Positions 1 to 5,877 of a stretch of DNA of 5,877 nt are shown piece after piece. The notes beneath the pieces are model-generated. The model was not told the DNA's origin, did not search any database, and worked only from the letters and a program-made list of their open reading frames with translations. The position numbers were made by a program, and so were the translations under genes. The DNA comes from an uncultured Porphyromonas sp. (GTDB lineage: Bacteria; Bacteroidota; Bacteroidia; Bacteroidales; Porphyromonadaceae): positions 1 to 5,877 of the forward strand of contig CAMPUN010000088.1 of NCBI GenBank assembly GCA_946997275.1, written 5' to 3'. Numbering within the stretch: the stretch's first letter is position 1; every line of letters begins with the position of its first letter.

Positions 1-1319
1 CTCAGTCTAAGGGTGGGTACTCCTACCTCTCATTCTTCGGACGTGTCAACTACTCGTTTGATAACTACCTACACGTAGATCTATCTCTGCGTAGTGATGC
101 TTCCTCTCGCTTTGGTGCTAAGAACCGTCAGGGTCTCTTCTACTCAGTAGGTGCTACCTATGACCTCTATCGCGCACATCTAGATCATATCAAGTGGCTC
201 AACACGCTACGTCTACGTGCTAGCTGGGGTACTACGGGTAACTCCTCTATCCCTGCACTCGCCTTTATGGCTCGCTACGGACAGACTAAGTACTCAGAGG
301 GTCTAGGTATCTATACCTCAACGATTGGTAATCCAGACCTCGGATGGGAGACGCAGTCTAACCTCAACGTCGGTGTCGACTTTGACGCTTTTGACAATCG
401 CCTGCACTCAGTCCTCAACATCTATCATCGTATCACTGATGACATGTTGATGTTTGTACCGAAGCCCTATGCTACTGGTTTCGCTGGTCGCTACGAGAAT
501 GTCGGCTCACTAACCAATACGGGTGTCGACCTGACGCTCAGCTACGACATCGTTCGTACACGTGACTGGAACGTATATGCGGCTACAACGCTGAACTACA
601 ATGCTAACCGCGTTACTAAGCTCTTCTACGATCTGCCAGAGTACAAGATGCCATCGATGTCACTGATCTACAAGCTTCATCAGCCTACTCAGTTCCTTAT
701 CGCAGAGTATGCAGGCGTCAATCCTGAGACTGGTAAGCAGCAGTGGTATGTACCCGATGCTAACGGCAACCTAACCTCTGAGGTGACCGAGTACTACGAT
801 GAGGCTAAGCTACTCCGCGCTAGTGGTAAGAACCTTCAGGCTCCATTTACTGGTGGTCTATCTTTTGGTGCTAGCTGGAAGGGACTCGCTCTCGATGTAG
901 ACTGGTCATTCAACGTTGGTAAGTACGTTATCAACAACGACCGCTTCTTCTACGAGAACATGTCTAAGAACGATGCTTTCCTTGGTATGAACAAGAGCCG
1001 CAAGCTACTTGATGCTTGGACAGAAGATAACAGAAACACAGATGTACCTAAGTTCGGTGAGGAGATGAAGTTCGATAGCCGTCTGCTAGAGAACGCTTCA
1101 TTCCTACGTCTGAAGAACCTACGTCTCTCATACACCCTGCCTAGCGCATGGTTTGAGAAGATCGGTCTCATCTCTGGCGTACGTGTCTACGTGACGGGTC
1201 GTAACCTGCTGACCTTTACTCAATTCTCTGGTTATGATCCAGAGGCTGTGGGTAACATGAGTATGAACCAATATCCTAATACACGTCAGTATGTTGGTGG
1301 TCTACAGATTACTTTCTAA
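1..1319 (+). CDS. SusC/RagA-family TonB-dependent outer-membrane transporter, C-terminal part
   Basis: This is the C-terminal beta-barrel part of a SusC-type transporter, which imports a substrate captured by its partner SusD lipoprotein, powered by TonB. The frame is open from the left edge (first full codon at 3) to the TAA at 1317-1319, giving 438 residues; family members usually have about 1000, so the signal peptide, carboxypeptidase-like domain, plug and first strands lie upstream. Seen directly: the family signature LRLRASWGTTGNSSIP (bases 207-254), alternating aromatic barrel strands, the segment GRNLLTFTQFSGYDPE near the end, and a terminal LQITF whose final Phe fits the BAM assembly signal of outer-membrane barrels. 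The ATG at 267 is an internal Met in that conserved region, not a start. The susD-like gene follows after 36 bases. The substrate cannot be read from this fragment; sugar or peptide import are both possible. The family assignment is very secure. Confidence 0.96.
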   Translation, partial: QSKGGYSYLSFFGRVNYSFDNYLHVDLSLRSDASSRFGAKNRQGLFYSVGATYDLYRAHLDHIKWLNTLRLRASWGTTGNSSIPALAFMARYGQTKYSEGLGIYTSTIGNPDLGWETQSNLNVGVDFDAFDNRLHSVLNIYHRITDDMLMFVPKPYATGFAGRYENVGSLTNTGVDLTLSYDIVRTRDWNVYAATTLNYNANRVTKLFYDLPEYKMPSMSLIYKLHQPTQFLIAEYAGVNPETGKQQWYVPDANGNLTSEVTEYYDEAKLLRASGKNLQAPFTGGLSFGASWKGLALDVDWSFNVGKYVINNDRFFYENMSKNDAFLGMNKSRKLLDAWTEDNRNTDVPKFGEEMKFDSRLLENASFLRLKNLRLSYTLPSAWFEKIGLISGVRVYVTGRNLLTFTQFSGYDPEAVGNMSMNQYPNTRQYVGGLQITF

Positions 1320-1355
1320 TAGTGTCGAACCCTCTATACTTATAGCACAGAAATT

Positions 1356-3077
1356 ATGAAAAGATATATCAAGACTATAGGACTACTCATCCTATCGTTA
1401 GTAGCATTCTCCGCTTGCCAGGTCGGCTTCGTACCCGAGGGCGTTAAGGAGCAGAAGCCTCTAAAGAACTTCCAGGAGGTTAAGTGGCTCCGTGAGAGTC
1501 TCTACTCGACCCTCCGTGGGGCGGAGTCTCCAGGCAACCTCTTCCTAGGAGATATGCAGGCTGACCTATTCCACCTGACAGCGAGTGATGGTAATACTTA
1601 CTTCCCGTTCTACTCGTGGAATAAGGAAAACCTCTCCAGCAACGACATGATCGCTGCTTACTTCGGATCCTTCGCTACAATTATCAAGGATGCCAACTAC
1701 TTCATCATGAGAGCCAATGAGATGAAGGCAAACGAAGAGCTCATGAAGACTCTCAAGGAGGGTGAGGCTAAAAAGCTAGACACCTATATCGCTGAGGCTC
1801 GAGCACTACGTGCGCTGGCTAACTACCGCTTGATGTGCCGCTTCTCTAAGCGTTACAGCGACAATGATGGTCAGGAGCCTGGTATCATCCTTATCAAGGA
1901 GTATGATCCTCTGCTTCAGAAGACCAATAAGAAGAGAGCTACCCAAAAGGAGGTCTACGAGTGGTGTCTCAACGAGCTGGAGGAAGCTTCTAAGGATATC
2001 CCTACCAAGGATAACTATCTAGCAGATAGGGAAAACAACCTCGAGAAAGACGGCATCCCATGCTACCTGATACAGGATTACTGCTATGCTGTACGCGCTC
2101 GTATTTTCCTAGAGATGCACCGCTATCAGGATGCTATCAAGGAGGTGGATAAGTTCATTAAGAACTATCCTCTCTCTACGAAATGCGTTCTTGATTCAAG
2201 AGATAAGAAAGATGGCAAACTTATAGAAAACAGGGATCCTGATAATTTCCAGAATCTTTGGAAGTATGAGACCTCTACGGAGATCATGATCAAGACCTAC
2301 GCTACTCAAAAGGTTGGCCGCGCATACGGTATACTACATGGTCTATGGATTTATGACAACGTCAATCCAAATACTGGTAAGAAGGTTCAGATTGAGTTTG
2401 CATCTCCTACGTGGTTCCCCAACCAGTACCTCATTGATCTCTATAAAAACTCTCTAGATCCTGAAGATCCTGAAGACTGTAAGGAAGACTATCGATGCGA
2501 CCTTTGGCTAGAGGACACTGATGGTAAGCACCCAGGAACTAACGGCTTCCCCGTACTTTATGGAGAGGTTGATGATGATGAGGTGATTACCTTTGTCTCC
2601 AAGTTTAGAGGTAACCCAGACTTGGATACCGATACTAAGCGCAATCGTGTCTCTTATGCACACTCTACACACCTCTTTGATATAGCAGAGGCTTGGCTCA
2701 TCAAGGCTGAGGCTCAGGCTTGGAGTGGTGACTGGACTGCTGCAAAGGCTACGCTTGAGGAATTCCGCAAGGGCCGTGGTCTAACAGTTGAGCTCAGAGC
2801 TAGCAACCAGAAGGAGATGATGGAGACGGTCAAGAATGAGCGCACTCGTGAGCTCGTGGGTATGGGTACCCGCATGACTGACCTCAAGCGCTGGGGTGAT
2901 CCTATAGATCGTACCAATAAGCCTCTCCAGGAGGGCCTTACCAAGGGTCAGGCTGCTACGACTGTAACGAAGTCCTACCTAGACCTCAAGAAGGATGCTT
3001 CTGATGTCATGTTCTACTGGGAGTTCCCACTTCAGGATCGCTTCGCAAATAAGGAGCTGGAGCACAACTGGAAGTAA
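1356..3077 (+). CDS. SusD/RagB-family substrate-binding outer-membrane lipoprotein
   Basis: This is the surface lipoprotein that sits as a lid on the SusC barrel and captures substrate. It is complete at 573 residues, within the family's usual 500-650. It begins with a lipoprotein signal peptide: MKRYIK, a hydrophobic stretch, then lipobox FSAC with the lipidated Cys at residue 21. The N-terminal helical, TPR-like part is seen in DANYFIMRANEMK (about 112-124) and EARALRALANYRLM (about 147-160). The C-terminal SusD signature is clear: FDIAEAWLIKAEA, then NERTRELVGMGTRMTDLKRWG (494-514), and the ending FANKELEHNWK resembles the usual family terminus. An acidic stretch (368-389) carries a doubled DPE and two cysteines, Cys375 and Cys381. 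The start is fixed by the signal peptide; the 36-base spacer after susC shows no Shine-Dalgarno, as is common in Bacteroidota. It is probably in one operon with the upstream transporter. The ligand is unknown. Confidence 0.97.
   Translation: MKRYIKTIGLLILSLVAFSACQVGFVPEGVKEQKPLKNFQEVKWLRESLYSTLRGAESPGNLFLGDMQADLFHLTASDGNTYFPFYSWNKENLSSNDMIAAYFGSFATIIKDANYFIMRANEMKANEELMKTLKEGEAKKLDTYIAEARALRALANYRLMCRFSKRYSDNDGQEPGIILIKEYDPLLQKTNKKRATQKEVYEWCLNELEEASKDIPTKDNYLADRENNLEKDGIPCYLIQDYCYAVRARIFLEMHRYQDAIKEVDKFIKNYPLSTKCVLDSRDKKDGKLIENRDPDNFQNLWKYETSTEIMIKTYATQKVGRAYGILHGLWIYDNVNPNTGKKVQIEFASPTWFPNQYLIDLYKNSLDPEDPEDCKEDYRCDLWLEDTDGKHPGTNGFPVLYGEVDDDEVITFVSKFRGNPDLDTDTKRNRVSYAHSTHLFDIAEAWLIKAEAQAWSGDWTAAKATLEEFRKGRGLTVELRASNQKEMMETVKNERTRELVGMGTRMTDLKRWGDPIDRTNKPLQEGLTKGQAATTVTKSYLDLKKDASDVMFYWEFPLQDRFANKELEHNWK
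2457..2474 (+). repeat. Two-copy 9-base tandem repeat inside the susD-like gene
   Basis: The unit GATCCTGAA occurs twice in succession, in frame, and encodes Asp-Pro-Glu-Asp-Pro-Glu at residues 368-373. It opens an acidic loop that also contains Cys375 and Cys381. It looks like a small in-frame duplication in a variable surface loop. Two copies alone could arise by chance. Confidence 0.5.
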
Positions 3078-3093
3078 GAGTCTATCCGTCACA

Positions 3094-3114
3094 CCTAGAG
3101 CCTTAAGCTTTAGG
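3094..3114 (+). other. Stem-loop just downstream of the susD-like stop codon
   Basis: Bases 3094-3101 (CCTAGAGC) pair with 3107-3114 (GCTTTAGG) in an 8-bp stem with one G-U pair and a five-base CTTAA loop. It starts 17 bases after the TAA. No T-run follows, so it is not a classical terminator; it could protect the 3' end of the susCD transcript, or be incidental. The pairing is seen directly and the role is inferred. Confidence 0.4.
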
Positions 3115-3171
3115 AGTAGATAGATAGGGGACAAAAGGTCAAATCCGGCCTCCCCATCGACTAGATAATAT

Positions 3172-3222
3172 AGAGAGACGTGCATGCCACAAGGGCAGAT
3201 GCACGTCTCTCTTGTTGTTTTT
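3172..3222 (+). terminator. Rho-independent terminator ending the susCD transcript
   Basis: A perfect 14-bp inverted repeat, AGAGAGACGTGCAT (3172-3185) and its complement (3199-3212), can be extended by GCC/GGC (3186-3188 with 3194-3196) across a two-base bulge, leaving a five-base loop. A T-rich tail, TTGTTGTTTTT, follows at 3212-3222. This is a strong intrinsic terminator lying 94 bases after the susD stop, so it should separate susCD from the protease gene. On the opposite strand the stem is followed by TATATTATCTAG, a weaker T-tract, and no converging gene is present, so it probably acts on the + strand only. Confidence 0.88.
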
Positions 3223-3249
3223 CTCTCCCCACCTCTCAACACCCTATGA

Positions 3250-3317
3250 CGATTTGCGAAGTTGAGGACTTCTCTGACCCTAGATTCCGCAAGTCGAACC
3301 CGATTTGTGAGGTTGAG
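3250..3317. repeat. Imperfect 17-base direct repeat pair in the intergenic region
   Basis: CGATTTGCGAAGTTGAG (3250-3266) and CGATTTGTGAGGTTGAG (3301-3317) match at 15 of 17 bases, with starts 51 bases apart. A weaker related stretch, GATTCCGCAAGTCGAA, lies between them at 3283-3298 (about 10 of 16 matches). The arrangement suggests a fragment of an intergenic repeat family or paired binding sites upstream of the protease promoter. The similarity is seen directly; its function is not known. Confidence 0.55.
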
Positions 3318-3331
3318 TTTGCTGCACCCCT

Positions 3332-3362
3332 TTTGTCAAGTGCTGACTTTTTTGTAACTTGC
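3332..3362 (+). promoter_or_regulatory. Candidate Bacteroidota-type promoter for the protease gene
   Basis: A TTTG at 3332-3335 is followed after 19 bases by TAACTTGC at 3355-3362, close to the Bacteroidota -33/-7 pattern of TTTG, 19-21 bases, TAnnTTTG. The -7 element misses the consensus at two positions. Transcription would start near 3367-3370, giving a leader of about 50 bases before the ATG at 3417. It is placed sensibly, downstream of the terminator and immediately upstream of a gene. Confidence 0.45.
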
Positions 3363-3416
3363 GCCTGATATCGGGTTATCCTAACTACTAATCATCTAAA
3401 TCTCAAGATAAGACTT

Positions 3417-5877
3417 ATGACATCAAAACTGAAAGCCTTCAATAGACTCTTACTGGTTGGGGCGATTATGGCTCTAGCCACCCTTTCGGTCTATGCCCAG
3501 CAGTCATTTGGAGGGACTCCTCTAGCTATTGATACTGAGACCTCTCTACGCTCTTCTGGCCTAGAGAAGCATATGGTATCTATAGCCTTTAACCCCGCTG
3601 ACTTAGAGCTACGGGATGCTTGGTCGTCTCCACGTGATGGCCGACCCCTGTCTGTAGGTCAGCTAGTACCCTATCAGGCGGACTTCGCTCAGGACGCTGT
3701 GCTGGTGCATACCGAGGCTGGCACTCGGGTCTATCGCATGACCATACAGCTAGAAGGCACACCTGTAGGGATAGGTCTCTACTATGACGACTTTTATATC
3801 CCTGAGGGTGGACGACTCTTCATCTATACACCTGGCGGGCATCAAGTCCTAGGCGCCTATACGCATGATACGCATAGCGAGCATGGCAACTTTGCGACAG
3901 AGCCTCTAGCGGGGCGTGAGCTAATCCTAGACTATGAGGCGCCAGAGGGTGTCGAGCTACCCTCCATCCAGATCAGTAGTGTGGGATACTTCTACCGTCC
4001 AGTGCTACGCGCTGCTTACGGACAGGAGTATATAAAAGACTTCCAAGGAAATGAGGATCACTCCGATCCTGGCTTGAGGAGATTCTGTCAGATCAATGCT
4101 AACTGCCCTGAAGGTGACGACTACCAAGATGAGAAAGCTAGCTCTGTAGCTATCCTAATCTCTACGGTTAAAGAGGGCATCGTGGGCATGTGCTCAGGTA
4201 ACCTAATCAATAACGTAGAGGGAGACTTCACTCCCTTTATCATTACGGCAGCTCACTGCTCAGGACTGAAAAAGACATTTGAACCGTCTAAACGTGACCT
4301 AAACACTTGGATCTTTGGGTTCCACTATGAGAAGCCTCGCTGCTCTAGTGGAGACTATGCGACACCTATGCTACGCTCTATGGTTGGTGCCAGTAAGAAG
4401 GCCTTCCTGCCGATAGATGGCTACTCGGATGGACTACTCTTGCAACTCAACAAGCAGATCCCTGCAGACTATCGCGTCTTTTACTCAGGATGGGATGCAG
4501 CCGATAACGCTTGGCAGAAAGGTGCTGGCCTCCACCACCCCGCAGGTGATGCTCTCAAGGTGTCTACCTTCGATGGTGGAGTGAAGATTGGGACTTGGTA
4601 TGGAAAACAGCCTGGTGGCAAGAGGGATCACCTAAACTTCAAATTTCAAAAAGGAAACACCGAGGGTGGCTCATCGGGCTCTCCTCTCTTTAATGAGGAT
4701 GGTAGACAGATCGGTACGCTCTCTGGCGGTGCTCCTGGCATCTGTCCTAGAGATGGTAGCTATGGACGCTTCTACTCACACTTTGCTAAGTATGAGTCTC
4801 TAGGAGATAGCTTCAACATGAAGCATTGGCTCGATCCTAACAAGACCGGTAAGACGCAAGTAGACGGTATCTGGAATGATAACTACCAGCCACTACGAGT
4901 CGTCAAGGCGCTTAGTGGCTCTGTCGTGCCAAATGATCGCAACAAGGTGACTCTCTCTTGGGACGCTGTACCTGCTCATCCACAGGGCTACAAGATCTCC
5001 TACAATCTCTATCGCAACGACAAGCTGATCAAGACGCTTACGGAGACGAAGTATGAGGACACGATCGATGCTTCTCTGACAGAGCCTGGACGAATCAACT
5101 ATAAGGTAGAGGCTTGCTATGAGATAGACGGTGAGAAGGTAACGACTCCTGCTGCATTCCGCTCGGTATACACGGGCGAGCTGGTGAGCCAAGTCTATGC
5201 GGATGTCAAAGCTGCAACTGCCGGCATGGAGATCAAATGGTCTATGCCTTACAATACTCAGATCGTGTCAAAGATCTCTAATCGTGAAAATATCGAGAAG
5301 AGGCTCCTAAGAGCTGGCAATGAATACAGCTTCTATGATGTGATTAGGAATGTCTACCTATACGATGTTTATCGCCTAGGACGCTCTCCTTTTGCAGGAC
5401 AAAAGCTATATATCCATCAGATCAATGTGATCCCAGCTTATGACACCCCTCTCACAGCGTCTGGTACGCCTGACTATAGCAAGGCGATACGCTTCTTCGC
5501 TCGTCAGCGTGCCTATGGAGACAATAATAGGATGCAGACGACCACGATGATAATACCACAGGGTACAGCCGCTAAGAAAGAGTGGTTCCCCGTGAGGCTC
5601 CTTAAGCCGATTGAGATAAACGATGAATACAATCTAGAGGTAGGCTTTTACTGGTCTAAAGATAATAGAAGTGCGAAAATCTATATCGATCCAGACTCTA
5701 GAGATGAGTACATCGGGCAGGATGGTTGCCTGCTAGGCCTTGAGTCTACGGCTGATGCCTCTCGGGAGTTCGAGCCCTACGGACACTATAGTGAGATGCG
5801 TATGGGCTACCAAGCTATCGAACTCGTGATCTCCAATAATCCAAACAAGCAGGACGGGACGACCAGTAGAGCCTTTA
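3417..5877 (+). CDS. Secreted lysyl-endopeptidase-like serine protease (S1 family), 3' end beyond the window
   Basis: The frame is open for 820 codons from ATG 3417 to the right edge; an in-frame TGA at 3366-3368 makes this the first ATG. Residues 1-27 form a Sec signal peptide ending VYA before QQ. A propeptide-like beta domain spans about 100-194. The protease domain (about 219-485) follows Achromobacter protease I (API, Lys-C) block by block: CPEGD, ITAAHC, SDGLLLQLN, FYSGWD, LHHPAGD, GSSGSPLF, YGRF and WLDPNKTG. The triad is His280, Asp338 and Ser420. All six API disulfide cysteines have counterparts (224, 230, 259, 281, 309, 443). A fibronectin-III-like domain follows (about 489-588, with VTLSWD and YNLYRND), then about 230 residues I cannot assign. 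It should cleave after Lys outside the cell, probably exported by type IX secretion; the expected C-terminal sorting domain would lie beyond the window. P. gingivalis has a secreted Lys-specific protease of this kind (PepK), but orthology is untested. Confidence 0.93.
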   Translation, partial: MTSKLKAFNRLLLVGAIMALATLSVYAQQSFGGTPLAIDTETSLRSSGLEKHMVSIAFNPADLELRDAWSSPRDGRPLSVGQLVPYQADFAQDAVLVHTEAGTRVYRMTIQLEGTPVGIGLYYDDFYIPEGGRLFIYTPGGHQVLGAYTHDTHSEHGNFATEPLAGRELILDYEAPEGVELPSIQISSVGYFYRPVLRAAYGQEYIKDFQGNEDHSDPGLRRFCQINANCPEGDDYQDEKASSVAILISTVKEGIVGMCSGNLINNVEGDFTPFIITAAHCSGLKKTFEPSKRDLNTWIFGFHYEKPRCSSGDYATPMLRSMVGASKKAFLPIDGYSDGLLLQLNKQIPADYRVFYSGWDAADNAWQKGAGLHHPAGDALKVSTFDGGVKIGTWYGKQPGGKRDHLNFKFQKGNTEGGSSGSPLFNEDGRQIGTLSGGAPGICPRDGSYGRFYSHFAKYESLGDSFNMKHWLDPNKTGKTQVDGIWNDNYQPLRVVKALSGSVVPNDRNKVTLSWDAVPAHPQGYKISYNLYRNDKLIKTLTETKYEDTIDASLTEPGRINYKVEACYEIDGEKVTTPAAFRSVYTGELVSQVYADVKAATAGMEIKWSMPYNTQIVSKISNRENIEKRLLRAGNEYSFYDVIRNVYLYDVYRLGRSPFAGQKLYIHQINVIPAYDTPLTASGTPDYSKAIRFFARQRAYGDNNRMQTTTMIIPQGTAAKKEWFPVRLLKPIEINDEYNLEVGFYWSKDNRSAKIYIDPDSRDEYIGQDGCLLGLESTADASREFEPYGHYSEMRMGYQAIELVISNNPNKQDGTTSRAF

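Larger units (their letters stand above)
3078..3416. other. Non-coding intergenic region between the susD-like and protease genes
   Basis: This 339-base gap separates two genes on the same strand. From left to right it holds a short stem-loop close to the susD stop, about 55 bases with nothing I recognise, a strong intrinsic terminator, an imperfect direct repeat, a candidate promoter and a leader of about 50 bases before the protease ATG. No open frame here looks coding: the one at 3180-3368 runs through the terminator stem and the repeat and has no family features. Confidence 0.8.

Noticed and set aside
950..1171. Antisense open frame inside the susC-like gene (and a similar one at 2714-2944 inside susD)
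   Set aside because: Both are opposite strongly conserved sense coding sequence and have arginine/serine-rich translations typical of antisense shadows.
267..1319. A 350-residue gene starting at ATG 267
   Set aside because: The same frame is open back to the window edge and encodes conserved SusC barrel sequence before this Met, so it is an internal codon of a longer gene.
1320..1355. Possible promoter or attenuator between the susC-like and susD-like genes
   Set aside because: The 36 bases contain no TTTG/TAnnTTTG pair and no convincing stem; it reads as an ordinary intra-operon spacer.
2979..3242. An 87-residue antisense open frame over the susD 3' end
   Set aside because: It overlaps the conserved C-terminus of the SusD-like protein and the terminator on the other strand, and shows no family features.
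3258..3272. Small inverted repeat GAAGT/ACTTC within the first direct repeat copy
   Set aside because: A five-base stem with a five-base loop is too short to distinguish from chance, and the second repeat copy does not preserve it.
3180..3368. A 62-residue small gene in the intergenic region
   Set aside because: It starts inside the terminator stem, crosses the direct repeat and candidate promoter, and has no signal peptide, motif or plausible composition.
4893..5192. A 99-residue antisense open frame
   Set aside because: It lies wholly opposite the FN3-like region of the protease gene, whose sense frame has clear domain features; the antisense product has none.

Overview
The window comes from a Bacteroidota genome, most likely Porphyromonas or a close relative. 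The evidence is a SusC/SusD outer-membrane pair, starts without a Shine-Dalgarno sequence, a candidate promoter of the Bacteroidota TTTG/TAnnTTTG type, and a large secreted lysyl-endopeptidase-like protease of the kind such bacteria export through type IX secretion. The species-level guess (P. asaccharolytica/uenonis group) rests on general sequence style only and is weak.

Layout, all on the + strand. (1) 1-1319 is the C-terminal 438 residues of a SusC/RagA-type TonB-dependent transporter whose start lies upstream of the window. (2) 1356-3077 is a complete 573-residue SusD/RagB-type lipoprotein, 36 bases downstream and almost certainly cotranscribed with it. (3) 3078-3416 is a 339-base non-coding gap. 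It holds a short stem-loop just after the susD stop, a strong intrinsic terminator (3172-3222), an imperfect 17-base direct repeat and a candidate promoter. (4) 3417-5877 is a long reading frame with no stop that runs off the right edge (820 codons visible). It encodes a signal peptide, a propeptide, an S1-family protease domain resembling Achromobacter protease I (Lys-C), a fibronectin-III-like domain and a C-terminal region I do not recognise.

How they may work together: SusC and SusD form a lidded outer-membrane importer. No glycan-degrading enzyme is visible here. The only neighbouring degradative enzyme is a protease, so a peptide-import role like that of RagAB in P. gingivalis is a reasonable hypothesis. 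The terminator and separate promoter suggest that the protease is transcribed independently, so the link is by proximity only.

The gene types are familiar. The points most worth a second look are substitutions in the protease at positions known to tune Lys-C activity and specificity, its unclassified C-terminal region, and the intergenic repeat. I see no sign of a wholly new system in this window.
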